Shown here piece after piece: positions 8,101 through 15,043 of a DNA stretch of 35,148 bases. Made by a program: the position numbers and the translations under genes. The notes under the pieces were generated by a model. That model worked only from the letters and a program-made list of their open reading frames with translations. It had not been told where the DNA came from and searched no databases. This DNA comes from Chloroflexota bacterium (GTDB lineage: Bacteria > Chloroflexota > Anaerolineae > J102), in contig JAADGC010000196.1 of the NCBI GenBank assembly GCA_013152585.1, positions 1 through 35,148 of the forward strand, given 5' to 3'. Every line of letters starts with the position of its first letter. Position 1 is the stretch's first letter.

Positions 8101-9723
8101 TTTGTGCTCATTGAGCAGGCTCAGGTTAGGCTCCTCACGCACGTAGTAATGGAGCATCTCGCTGGGATCGGGATAGAGCATACCGGCGGGACTGGAGCTG
8201 CGATAGGCGCGGTAGGGGAAGGGGCCGTTTCGCTGCAAAATGGGAGCCAGCGGCCCGTAGAGCGTGCCCATTACCCGGGCATCATCCGCAGGATCGAGGA
8301 AGGGCACATCCAGCACATCATGCAGGGCGTAGTGTTCGTAGTTGAACGGCGGTAAGAGGCTGAGCCAGTCTTCGAATCTATAGGACTGGAGGCGCACCGA
8401 GTGGAGATCGATGGCTATTTCGCTCTTGGGCAAGGGAGTGCGTAAGGTAATGAAGCCAAATTGCTCAGGGCCGTTGCTGCCAATCGCCACGACATCGTAT
8501 TGGTGGCCATCGACATAGAAGCGTTTGAGGAACCAGGGATCGCCGGCTTGCCGGTCGATGACACCGGGTGCCGAGACCATGGCACTGAAAGGAGCCCCCA
8601 AAGCACGTCCCACCCGTAATTGCGCCATATTTTCTACAGTATCGACATTGGTGACCTGGATAAAGAAGGAACCTGCGGGCACGACGCCCATATTCGGGGC
8701 TTTGGTGCCCGGGAAATGACGGCCATACAGCCACAGATCGCCCTGCGAAATCACTTGTGAGCCCATAAAGAAGGGCGCCGAATCGCCCGTGTACCAGATA
8801 TCGACGGACACGCCGCTGTTGGTGACGCCTTTGAGCACTACCATGTGATCCAGGAACTGCACGGCCTGATTCAGGGTGCGGTCGACGGGATTGAGGGAAA
8901 ACACCGCCAGCTCGTCGCCACTGAGGGCATTGCCATCTGTATCGAGGTTATCCAGGTTGTTATCCCCATCGAAATCCGCCTGCACACCGGTTTTCTGGCT
9001 GAAGGTGGCTTCGCTATCGATCATGACGATATCAGGTTTACCGTCAAAATCACCATCGAGACTGGTGAGGCCGTAGCCATGGGGATCGAATGCCACCTGG
9101 CTATCGTTGACGAAGAGATCGCCGCCTCGCATACCCACGGGAAAGACGAAGCTGCTATTGCCGACCTGGCCATAAGCAGGCGGCGGCTGATTGGCACTGG
9201 CGCCGTATTGCACCAGTTGGTACGTATATTCCTGCATGATGGCCGGGCCCACGACATCGTTGCTGTCGGCTGAGCCGTTGCCATCGAGGTCAAGATAGAT
9301 ATTTTGCGGTTCATACCATTCCCGCAGGTTGACCTTTTCGGCCCCATTGACCGCGCCCAGGAAAATCTTGCTATACAATCCGTAGGCGTGGAGCTCGTCG
9401 AAGGATTCCAGCTCACTGAGCCAGGCTGGATCCCAGGTCACGAAATCCTTGGCGGGCGCCTGCGAACCGCTGGGGTCGGTAATAGACGCCAGGTCGGTGT
9501 AAGGCGCTTCTTCCGGCGTGATGTCCGTCACCGGATCATCTGAGACAGGGTTCCCTGCACCTTCGTTATCGTTGCCATAAAGGCGCAACGTATTGACGGT
9601 GATGGCATCTGGCGCCGATTGAGTGCCGGGAGCGGCTTGCACGAGCACGGCCCCAAACATCAGCAAAGCCAGTAGCAACAACAGGGTGAACCCAAGGGAG
9701 ATGGGTCGGGATTGATATTTCAT
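5137..9723 (-). CDS. Giant exported protein with an internal duplication, putative surface-layer or cell-wall protein
   Basis: The 1528-residue product starts with a signal peptide (MKYQSRP, hydrophobic core, cleavage near VQAAPG, about 30-32). Residues 74-610 and 653-1225 are diverged copies of one large unit. Shared landmarks are PYTD, KV(N/Y)LR(E/A)WYEP, an Asp-rich stretch with ADFDGDN and LSGDEL (calcium-loop-like), QFLDH, GRALGA, GDPW(F/Y)LKRF(Y/F)VDGH and LPPFN. Two copies of a GWNL domain follow (about 1237-1310 and 1326-1398, each ending in GYW- or YWI-type segments), then one WVDFYGL module (1422-1515) and the tail RIFMPMFIR. An in-frame start at 9807 is rejected because AGGAGG lies 7 bases before the ATG at 9723, where the signal peptide begins. 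The duplicated, Asp-rich architecture suggests a calcium-stabilised envelope layer, but I do not recognise the family. First gene of a likely two-gene operon. Confidence 0.8.
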   Translation of the reverse strand: MKYQSRPISLGFTLLLLLALLMFGAVLVQAAPGTQSAPDAITVNTLRLYGNDNEGAGNPVSDDPVTDITPEEAPYTDLASITDPSGSQAPAKDFVTWDPAWLSELESFDELHAYGLYSKIFLGAVNGAEKVNLREWYEPQNIYLDLDGNGSADSNDVVGPAIMQEYTYQLVQYGASANQPPPAYGQVGNSSFVFPVGMRGGDLFVNDSQVAFDPHGYGLTSLDGDFDGKPDIVMIDSEATFSQKTGVQADFDGDNNLDNLDTDGNALSGDELAVFSLNPVDRTLNQAVQFLDHMVVLKGVTNSGVSVDIWYTGDSAPFFMGSQVISQGDLWLYGRHFPGTKAPNMGVVPAGSFFIQVTNVDTVENMAQLRVGRALGAPFSAMVSAPGVIDRQAGDPWFLKRFYVDGHQYDVVAIGSNGPEQFGFITLRTPLPKSEIAIDLHSVRLQSYRFEDWLSLLPPFNYEHYALHDVLDVPFLDPADDARVMGTLYGPLAPILQRNGPFPYRAYRSSSPAGMLYPDPSEMLHYYVREEPNLSLLNEHKELLGEDERTGAEYWYSQQNWTLPYLFTEFVFPDAAPARTANKPDLYLFTGHFRTTLPALDVSARVGFWYDPAHDGKLLKDANGLRIFGYDSMGPGAAVSDPGSNGAYPVETLPYTDVWAPFNPKHVQAPPGDSLSFNPAYMNEFRNSGETLADLYRYISREGANARQKVYLRAWYEPNLDKILEATDGITPTTVYTFPALMLESTTMLLNTQDQPDHGQPGSSNIAFPMATGAEELPAPTTSAPYELPAAFLPSNGYGITSYDANFDGVPDITRIHSEVSLAKLTGISADFDGDNQLDQLDDDGVALSGDELVVFAVENLTLTRGDSAQFLDHLVTLENVTSNNGGQAQLQIWNTGGGLNPISGGYDIKPAHVGSALPYSVGEMGIVGRDKVNVFQIPAGGDNLGQVQGAWFVYVSGINSLTETATVTIGRALGAAHSAIDNGAGAHDLTPGDPWYLKRFFVDGHEYNVVAIDAPTTEAPTCSGDVNDTLPECFEFKYLTLRMPVPKEATFVNEQDTQVLEGYFFGPQGMPFDRYQAPMLPPFNMNHTVAEDIVALDPLNFANPLAYDPQCAGTDSIMARPPLAMRILSENIEPRFTGELQELRLPDSWDVYPFATMPDAYTEVSLSPDQLYLLTSSWTAAENRDHHYACQPDPAPYQPATSLNNDRVQYTYAPGHDEDLYINTFARIQDTLTRALDQGWNLYSTAMLPGDPDISTVLQPVLSSTEVALGYECAVGGLSYYPSLPMLSTLQWLTGWHGYWLKTTTAASLTTYGWQMAPDTPLYLCPGWNLIPYLPDQPVSVRTALAGIDGLHGAVLGYENGALSFYPNLPDTINTLTVMKPGYAYWIWMDQAATLFYPVLTAQSQVVAASAPDSAVHPSSRWVDFYGLNSQAPVGSRIQAYTASGLLVGEAIVHADGSYGIMPVYGDDATTEAIDGALPGEALTFMIDGQPALTVGPGQTRWTKNHDRQEVNVLPASSRIFMPMFIR
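5527..6015 (-). repeat. Two tandem GWNL domains
   Basis: Residues 1237-1310 and 1326-1398 each start with GWNL, continue with a valine/leucine-rich segment, an L-G-Y-E strand, S-(Y/F)-Y-P-(S/N)-L-P and an aromatic G-Y-x-(Y)-W end. Single or paired domains of this look are common near the C-terminus of secreted proteins in this type of bacterium. The function is unknown to me. Confidence 0.65.
6049..9504 (-). repeat. Large internal duplication in the 1528-aa protein
   Basis: The protein segments encoded by 7894-9504 and 6049-7767 align over most of their length (about 540-570 residues each) through the shared landmarks listed for the gene. The second copy lost the DLDGNGSADSND calcium-loop-like segment found at 146-156 of the first and gained a CSGDVNDTLPEC insertion at about 1023-1034. 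Confidence 0.8.
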
Positions 9724-10097
9724 GCTGTTTCCTCCTACACCAGAAGAGTATGGTGAGCCAAATGGATCGACCAGTGTCTCGATTTTCTCGCTTGTAAGAA
9801 CTCCCATAACGGAACAAACACGTTTCCGCCGGCGAACAAGTCTTTTTACCGGGCAGGAATTCTCATAGTGGTTGACCAGAGCGGCAAAGAATAAAAACTA
9901 TTTGAGTGAACACATGACAGGATTGGCCCGACGAAATAGGGCATCCGTCAAACAGATAGACGGCAAGTTCTGGCGAAAGTTACGGTCAAAGTTTGGAGTT
10001 CGTGCCCCCTGTTTTTTCTTGATCGGTCTCTGATGCGGATGAATGTGGTGCTACGGCATTTCAGCGCCGGATAAAAAACCAACGACCATCCCCCATA
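9724..10097. other. Upstream region of the giant-protein operon, no gene seen
   Basis: About 370 bases separate the start of the 1528-aa gene from the terminator of the pilin gene. It should contain the operon's promoter and leader on the minus strand. I see a CGCCGGCG palindrome (9827-9834) but no convincing -35/-10 pair, no riboswitch I can name, and no open frame with a ribosome site. Confidence 0.5.
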
Positions 10098-10136
10098 CAC
10101 AAACAGAGAAGCGGCCTGTCCGCTCCTCTGTTTGTG
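10073..10136 (-). terminator. Strong hairpin terminator after the pilin gene
   Basis: CACAAACAGAG-A-AGCGG (10098-10114) pairs with CCGCT-C-CTCTGTTTGTG (10120-10136): 16 of 17 pairs with a five-base loop. It begins 49 bases past the pilin stop on the minus strand. The T-run on that strand (10078-10073) lies about 20 bases after the stem, later than in a textbook terminator, so part of its role may be 3'-end protection. Confidence 0.65.
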
Positions 10137-10184
10137 GGTTGATCTTCAGTTGTCGGTAAAGCAAGCCAGCGCCCAGCCACAGGC

Positions 10185-10382
10185 TCAGTGGCCAGCCCCC
10201 GAGATGCCGTTACTGGCACTGGTGATACCGCTACTCACGCCACTGCCCAGCACACCCAGGGCGGTGATCGCAGCGACGACTACCAGAGCCAGTATCAACG
10301 CGTATTCAGCCAACTCGGCGCCTTTCTCATCATCGACGAAACTGCGCAACAGAAATCGGATACCAAACATAAATTGCTGCAA
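10185..10382 (-). CDS. flp: Flp/Fap-type class III pilin
   Basis: A 65-residue type IVb prepilin. The processing site of Flp pilins, G followed by xxxxEY, is visible as DEKG/AELAEY at residues 18-27: cleavage after Gly21 leaves Glu and Tyr at mature positions 5 and 6. The hydrophobic helix ALILALVVVAAITALGVLG and a small Gly/Ser-rich tail follow. I choose a TTG start at 10382, because AGGAGG at 10392-10397 is 9 bases upstream of it; the next ATG (10370) is 21 bases from that site. Flp subunits are normally assembled by a Tad secretion apparatus, none of which lies in the window. It stands alone between a G-rich tract and a strong hairpin, next to two giant surface proteins, which fits an envelope-related neighbourhood. 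Confidence 0.85.
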   Translation of the reverse strand: MQQFMFGIRFLLRSFVDDEKGAELAEYALILALVVVAAITALGVLGSGVSSGITSASNGISGAGH

Positions 10383-10604
10383 TATGATCTGCCTCCTCGC
10401 GGAATAAACCGTAACGAAACGAGTAGAATACAACACGTTCCAGGCTACAGATCAGGTGCGTTATCTGCGGCCCGTTGCACTAGTAGAGACGGAACACCGC
10501 ACCGTAAGTTACGCAAACTTGTGACAATTTTCCGCAAATTTGGCGGCAGCGAACGAAATCCGTTTTCCTCCTCTGTGACCCTTGTCAGCGACCGTCGCGG
10601 AGAA

Positions 10605-10641
10605 GGGGAGATAGGGAGATAGGGGGAGGGGGAGAGGGGGG
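10605..10641 (+). other. G-quadruplex-capable G-tract
   Basis: Five G-runs of 4, 3, 5, 5 and 6 bases (10605-10608, 10614-10616, 10622-10626, 10628-10632, 10636-10641) are separated by loops of 5, 5, 1 and 3 bases, satisfying the usual G3+N1-7 rule on the plus strand. It lies just past the 3' end of the histidine phosphatase gene and upstream of the pilin gene, both on the minus strand. The rest of 10383-10664 shows no gene. Confidence 0.6.
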
Positions 10642-10664
10642 TCGGTGTGTAATGCAGACGTTTC

Positions 10665-11282
10665 TCAGAAGGGTTGATAGACGAGTTCACCGGTGTCATT
10701 GATCTTGAGAATCACCGGGCCCAGCGATCCCAGACGGACGATATTCAGTGATGCCGGTTGAATGACAAGCCGCTGAAACAGATCGAAATGGGTACCGGCA
10801 AAATGTGCCAGTGCGGCCTTGATAGGATCGGCGTGCGAGCAAACCAACACAACCTGGCCGGGATGCGCCTGCGCCATTTCCTGCAGCGCCGCCACCACAC
10901 GCTGTTGCATTGCCAACATGCCCTCGCCACCGGGAAATACGACCTGGCTGGGCGTGCGCAAAATGACAGGCCACAGCGCCTCTTTTTTTAGCTCTTCGTA
11001 GCCTTGGCCTTGCCAAGTCCCATAATCGGTTTCGAGGACGCCGTCGTGCGTGAGCACAGGCGAATGGTGGGGGCGGGCCAAAATGGTGGCTGTTTCCAGA
11101 CATCGTTCCAGGGGCGAACTGTAGACCGCTGCCAGGGGCCAGTGGGCCAGTCGGGCCGCCAGACGACGAGCCTGAGCCCGGCCGGTGGCATTCAAATGTA
11201 CATCCGGCAGACGCCCGGCCATCTTCCGGCTTTTCACCCAATCGTTTTCGCCGTGCCGTACGAGCAGTAGCGTAGTAGCCAT
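10665..11282 (-). CDS. Histidine phosphatase (phosphoglycerate mutase) family protein
   Basis: 205 residues, the usual length for this branch of the family. The phosphate-accepting RHG is at 9-11 (LLLVRHGEND, His10), the YSSPLERCLETA segment supplies Arg60, the acid/base Glu is in LETDYG (about 84), and the second catalytic His is His150 in VLVCSHADPIK. The family includes phosphoglycerate mutases, cobalamin-pathway and fructose-bisphosphate phosphatases and broad phosphatases; the C-terminus resembles the MSMEG_4193-type phosphatases, so I do not assign glycolysis. It starts 18 bases after the M20-like fragment, probably on one transcript from the promoter at 11620-11649. The upstream ribosome site is weak. 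Confidence 0.85.
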   Translation of the reverse strand: MATTLLLVRHGENDWVKSRKMAGRLPDVHLNATGRAQARRLAARLAHWPLAAVYSSPLERCLETATILARPHHSPVLTHDGVLETDYGTWQGQGYEELKKEALWPVILRTPSQVVFPGGEGMLAMQQRVVAALQEMAQAHPGQVVLVCSHADPIKAALAHFAGTHFDLFQRLVIQPASLNIVRLGSLGPVILKINDTGELVYQPF

Positions 11283-11300
11283 AATAGGAGCCTGCGTCCT

Positions 11301-11552
11301 TTAGGTTGTCGCAAAACGACGGATGAGCGACACCAGATAAACGATGTGCTGAAAATAATCGTTCAGGCGGATATTTTCGTTTTCCCACAGCGTGACTTCA
11401 CAGCCTGCACGTTGCAGGCGCTGCCGAATCCAGGCGGCCACCTTCTGCAGATCCGCCATCTGTTCCGAGACCGACGGCAACGAGCAGGCTACGATTAGCT
11501 CCTCTAAAAACGTTTGCCGATGTTGCTCGACGGATTGTTGAACCTCGTTCAT
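11301..11552 (-). pseudogene. Truncated M20-peptidase-like N-terminus
   Basis: An 83-residue frame beginning MNEVQQSVEQHRQTFLEE. Residues 10-57 match the opening of M20 dipeptidases: a helix HRQTFLEEL, the (I/L)PSVS motif (about 25-30), then WIRQRLQRAGCEVTLWE. In a full enzyme the metal-binding segment (G-H-x-D) would follow and the chain would run to about 450 residues. Here it changes abruptly to an unrelated tail (NIRLNDYFQHIVYLV) and stops, so no metal ligand is present. The start at 11552 is supported by GAGG about 8 bases upstream. It could be a decayed gene left by a deletion, or a short expressed remnant, since promoter and ribosome site look intact. Confidence 0.55.
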
Positions 11553-11619
11553 AGTGAAGACCTCGCTATCGAAAATGAACCTGTTTTCACTGTTCGGGCA
11601 CCTCAAGCGGCACAAACTA

Positions 11620-11649
11620 ATTATACCTTTTGCCCAATCGCATGTACAA
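11620..11649 (-). promoter_or_regulatory. Probable promoter of the M20 fragment and phosphatase genes
   Basis: On the minus strand TTGTAC (11649-11644) is followed after 18 bases by a perfect TATAAT (11625-11620), 68 bases ahead of the start at 11552. The -35 is only half-consensus. The remainder of 11553-11875 is the divergent spacer shared with the lipid kinase gene and holds no other gene. Confidence 0.45.
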
Positions 11650-11875
11650 TACATCATCTCTCCGGCAAGGCATGCCCGCTCCCAATCATGGCCATCGAGT
11701 CGTACCGCTGCCGGGATCAGAGGCACATCGTTGTTTGTCTGGAATTCGCCTCCGAGAGGTGTCCACCGCAATTTCGGTGCCGGCAGCACTTCTGGCCCTC
11801 TCACGGAGCTCAAAAACGGGAACTCATTTTTACACGATTCTTTATTCTGCATTTATCACGACAAAGGAGAAGCTG

Positions 11876-12793
11876 ATGCCCTCGACAATCGTTATTTTTA
11901 ATCCATTCGCCAACCGTGGTGACAGCCAGCATCAGATCGATCTGGGCCTGCAATCGCTGGCCACCAGCGGCCTCGATTTCGAAGTCAGACTGACCGAATA
12001 TCCCGGCCATGGCATAGAACTGGCCTTGACCGCTGTCCGTGACGGTGCCACCACGATCATCGCCGCCGGGGGCGACGGCACCGTGCACGAAGTGGCGAAC
12101 GGCATCCTCAAGGCGGCCGAAGGCATGGAAGGTGTGGCGCCGACAACGCTGGGGGTATTGCCTGTGGGCAGCGGCAATGATTTCGCCTGGGGCCTGGGGA
12201 TCGATCAGGGTTTAGATGATGCCATCGCTCGTATCCGTCTGGGCCATACCCGCATCATCGATGTAGCCCAGGTGGAGACCGACGTGTCCGAGCCCCGCTA
12301 TTGCGTGAATATGTTGGGCGGTGGCTTTGATGCCCGGGTCAATGTCGAGGCGCACAAAATCAAGCGCTTGCGTGGCTTCGCCATCTACATTGTGGCCGTG
12401 CTCAAAACCCTGGCCATCTACTATCGTCACCCCCCCACCACGATCCGCTACGACGATCAGGAAAAGACCTTCTCCATGCTCATGGGCCTGGTGGCGAATG
12501 GGCTGCGCGTGGGCGGCGGCTTTCTGGCCACACCCAACGCCCTCTACGACGACGGCCTGCTCGACCTGTGCCTGGTGGAGAAAACCACCCGCTGGGACAT
12601 GCTGCGCATGATTCCCCAGTTCATGAAAGGCCAGCATCTCGACCATCCTAAAGTCACGATGGCCCGCTCTCACAAAGTGCACTTTAGCTGCCAACAAGGT
12701 TTTCCAGCTCAGCTCGATGGCGAGATGGTGGGCTTGAGTGTCAAAGACATGCAGATTGAAATCATCCCCCAACGGTTACGTGTGATTGTATGA
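11876..12793 (+). CDS. Diacylglycerol kinase-family lipid kinase (YegS/DgkB type)
   Basis: 305 residues, the normal size. The ATP-binding motif GGDGT lies at 65-69 (IIAAGGDGTVHEVANG), followed by LPVGSGNDFAWGL (95-107) and a C-terminal beta-rich substrate domain with ALYDDGLLDL. The family phosphorylates diacylglycerol or related lipids with ATP at the membrane, recycling diacylglycerol to phosphatidate. The start at 11876 is chosen because AAAGGAG lies just upstream and MPSTIVIFNPFA is the family's usual first strand; the frame is open further upstream to 11630 but that part resembles nothing. Its stop overlaps the next gene by four bases (ATGA), coupling it to plsY, which acts in the same phospholipid pathway. 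Confidence 0.9.
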   Translation: MPSTIVIFNPFANRGDSQHQIDLGLQSLATSGLDFEVRLTEYPGHGIELALTAVRDGATTIIAAGGDGTVHEVANGILKAAEGMEGVAPTTLGVLPVGSGNDFAWGLGIDQGLDDAIARIRLGHTRIIDVAQVETDVSEPRYCVNMLGGGFDARVNVEAHKIKRLRGFAIYIVAVLKTLAIYYRHPPTTIRYDDQEKTFSMLMGLVANGLRVGGGFLATPNALYDDGLLDLCLVEKTTRWDMLRMIPQFMKGQHLDHPKVTMARSHKVHFSCQQGFPAQLDGEMVGLSVKDMQIEIIPQRLRVIV

Positions 12794-13368
12794 ACGGCCT
12801 CTCCCTGTGGAACATCCTCTTTGCCCTGCTGGCGGGCTATCTTATCGGTTCCTTCCCCACAGGGGTGGTGCTGGCGCGTGTGCTGCGCGGCCCTGACCCG
12901 CGCACGGCTGGCAGTGGGCACACGGGCGGCTCCAATATGCTGCGTACCAGTGGCTTGGTTCCGGCCCTGATCACCGGGGCATTCGATGTGCTCAAAGGCC
13001 TGCTGGCCGTGTGGCTGGTGCTGCGCCTGATTCCCAACCCATGGGTGATTCCCCTGGTGGGCACGGCCGCTGTAGCCGGGCACTGCTGGTCGGCCTTTGC
13101 CGGATTGAAGGGCGGCATGGGCATTGCCACGGGGCTGGGCCTCGGCGTGTGGTTCTTCCCCCTGGCTGTCCTCATCCTGGGCCTTTTCTTTTTGCTTTTG
13201 CAGCGTTTCATCCGCCATCGGGCCCGCGCCATGATGATCGTGGCCGCACTGATTCCCATGGTGCTGTTGGTACTGGGCAGCCGGGGAACTGATTTTCTGC
13301 TTGGCGTCGGTGTGGCCACCGTGCTCATCATCCGCTTTGCCAGTGATTTCAATCGTGTGTACTCATAA
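12790..13368 (+). CDS. plsY: Glycerol-3-phosphate acyltransferase PlsY
   Basis: 192 residues with at least five hydrophobic segments and the three conserved cytoplasmic motifs of PlsY: GSFPTGVVLAR (20-30), GSGHTGGSNMLRTSG (42-56, usually GSGNxGATNxxR) and GHCWSAFAGLKGGMG (97-111, usually GHxxxxFLxFKGGKG). It should move the acyl group from acyl-phosphate to the 1-position of glycerol-3-phosphate at the inner face of the membrane. Two motif changes are visible: His for Asn in the second motif and Met for Lys in the KGGK of the third. It overlaps the lipid kinase gene by ATGA. Confidence 0.88.
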   Translation: MNGLSLWNILFALLAGYLIGSFPTGVVLARVLRGPDPRTAGSGHTGGSNMLRTSGLVPALITGAFDVLKGLLAVWLVLRLIPNPWVIPLVGTAAVAGHCWSAFAGLKGGMGIATGLGLGVWFFPLAVLILGLFFLLLQRFIRHRARAMMIVAALIPMVLLVLGSRGTDFLLGVGVATVLIIRFASDFNRVYS

Positions 13369-13395
13369 CCCCTCTACTCCCCGATTCCCCACCCC

Positions 13396-13432
13396 TTGAC
13401 TTTTCCCCGCTCTCCGGCTCATCGGCTATAAT
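13396..13432 (+). promoter_or_regulatory. Possible promoter of the carboxylase cluster
   Basis: A perfect -10 box TATAAT (13427-13432) lies about 60 bases before the carboxyltransferase start. TTGACT (13396-13401) is the nearest -35-like element, but the spacing is 25 bases, well over the usual 17, so recognition may depend on the -10 or an activator. Confidence 0.4.
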
Positions 13433-13492
13433 GCGACTATTATTCCCCCACATCCCATTCATCACTCACTTATTGCCCCCGAGAATCAGGGT

Positions 13493-15043
13493 ATGAACAA
13501 CAACGAGCGCATCCAATATCTGCACGAAATGAGGGCGAAATCGCTCCTGGGTGGCGGCGAAGAACGCATCAAGCGCCAACACCAGAAGGGTAAATATACC
13601 GCCCGTGAACGCCTGGAGCTCTTGCTCGATAAAGGCTCCTTCCGCGAACTGGATTCTTTTGTGACCCACCGCAGCCATGACTTTGGGATGACCGACAATC
13701 GTCCCCTGGGCGATGGCGTGGTCACAGGCTACGGCACCGTGGACGGTCGTCTGGTCTATGTGTATTCGCAGGACTTCACCGTTTTTGGCGGTGCACTTTC
13801 GGAAACGTATGCCGAAAAAATCGTCAAAATTATGGACATGGCCATGCGCAATGGCGCCCCCATCATCGGGCTCAACGATTCGGGCGGGGCCCGAATCCAG
13901 GAAGGGGTGGTGTCTTTAGGCGGCTATGCCGAGATATTCCTGCGCAACACCCTGGCCTCAGGCGTCATCCCCCAGCTTTCGATCATCATGGGCCCTTGTG
14001 CGGGCGGTGCTGTTTATTCGCCTGCCATCACCGATTTTATCTGCATGGTCAAAAACACCTCGCACATGTTCGTCACCGGCCCCGAAGTCGTCAAGACGGT
14101 CACCCACGAAGACGTGAGTATGGAAGAATTAGGTGGGGCACTCACACATGGCGCCAAAAGCGGTGTCTCGCATTTTGTAGCCGAAAATGAAGAAGAAGCC
14201 ATCTTCATGATGCAGCAACTGCTTTCATACCTGCCCCAAAACAATCTCGAAGATCCACCTACCGTGCCCACCACTGACGATCCTATGCGTCAGGACCCCC
14301 AGTTGGATGAGATTGTGCCCGACCATCCTCACAAGCCCTACGATATGCACGAAGTCATCCAGCGCATCGTCGATGACGGACAATTCCTGGAAGTACACGA
14401 GAACTACGCCATGAACATCCTTGTGGGTTTTGCCCGTCTGGGCGAGCGCAGCGTGGGCATTGTCGCCCAGCAGCCCTCCGTGCTGGCAGGGGTGTTGGAT
14501 ATCGACGCCTCTGTCAAGGGCGGACGCTTCGTACGCTTCTGCGATGCCTTCAACATCCCCATCATCACCTTCGAAGACGTGCCCGGCTTTTTGCCCGGTG
14601 TGACCCAGGAACACGGAGGCATCATCCGCAACGGAGCCAAATTGCTCTACGCCTACTGCGAAGCCACCGTGCCCAAGATCACGGTAATCACCCGCAAAGC
14701 CTACGGCGGAGCCTACTGCGTGATGAACTCCAAACACATCCGCGGCGATCTGGTGCTGGCGTGGCCCACGGCCGAGATCGCGGTCATGGGCCCCGAAGGC
14801 GCTGTCAACGTCATCTATCGCCGCCAGTTGGCCGAGGCCGACGATCCCACCACCCTGCGTTCGCAACTGGTGGCCGAATATCGCCAAAAATTCGCCAATC
14901 CCTACGTGGCAGCCTCGCGTGGTTATATCGACGATGTCATCGAACCCCACACCACCCGCCCCCGCCTGATCAACGCCCTGGAAATGTTGCGCAACAAGCG
15001 CGATACGAATCCGTTCAAAAAGCACGGAAACATCCCCCTGTAA
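13493..15043 (+). CDS. pccB: Acyl-CoA (propionyl-CoA) carboxylase carboxyltransferase subunit
   Basis: 516 residues, the usual length of the beta subunit. N- and C-terminal crotonase-like halves carry the two oxyanion-hole regions: [14 protein letters not shown] (126-139) with [16 protein letters not shown] (167-182), and [20 protein letters not shown] (361-380) with [10 protein letters not shown] (402-411). It transfers carboxyl from carboxybiotin to an acyl-CoA; the epimerase and mutase nearby point to propionyl-CoA. The residue matching the specificity Asp of actinobacterial PccB (Asp422, in AYGGAYD) is Cys409 here, so acetyl-CoA or mixed use is possible. The start codon is preceded only by a weak AGGG. 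First gene of the carboxylase cluster, preceded by a TATAAT box. Confidence 0.93.
   Translation: MNNNERIQYLHEMRAKSLLGGGEERIKRQHQKGKYTARERLELLLDKGSFRELDSFVTHRSHDFGMTDNRPLGDGVVTGYGTVDGRLVYVYSQDFTVFGGALSETYAEKIVKIMDMAMRNGAPIIGLNDSGGARIQEGVVSLGGYAEIFLRNTLASGVIPQLSIIMGPCAGGAVYSPAITDFICMVKNTSHMFVTGPEVVKTVTHEDVSMEELGGALTHGAKSGVSHFVAENEEEAIFMMQQLLSYLPQNNLEDPPTVPTTDDPMRQDPQLDEIVPDHPHKPYDMHEVIQRIVDDGQFLEVHENYAMNILVGFARLGERSVGIVAQQPSVLAGVLDIDASVKGGRFVRFCDAFNIPIITFEDVPGFLPGVTQEHGGIIRNGAKLLYAYCEATVPKITVITRKAYGGAYCVMNSKHIRGDLVLAWPTAEIAVMGPEGAVNVIYRRQLAEADDPTTLRSQLVAEYRQKFANPYVAASRGYIDDVIEPHTTRPRLINALEMLRNKRDTNPFKKHGNIPL

Noticed and set aside
10445-10699. Minus-strand frame of 84 codons across the G-rich tract
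   Set aside because: Mostly Pro/Ser low complexity from the G-rich tract, overlapping the phosphatase gene end. No ribosome site or domain.
13396-13432. TTGACT and TATAAT as a standard promoter
   Set aside because: The -10 is perfect but the 25-base spacing is too long for a standard sigma70 promoter. It is kept only as a low-confidence entry.
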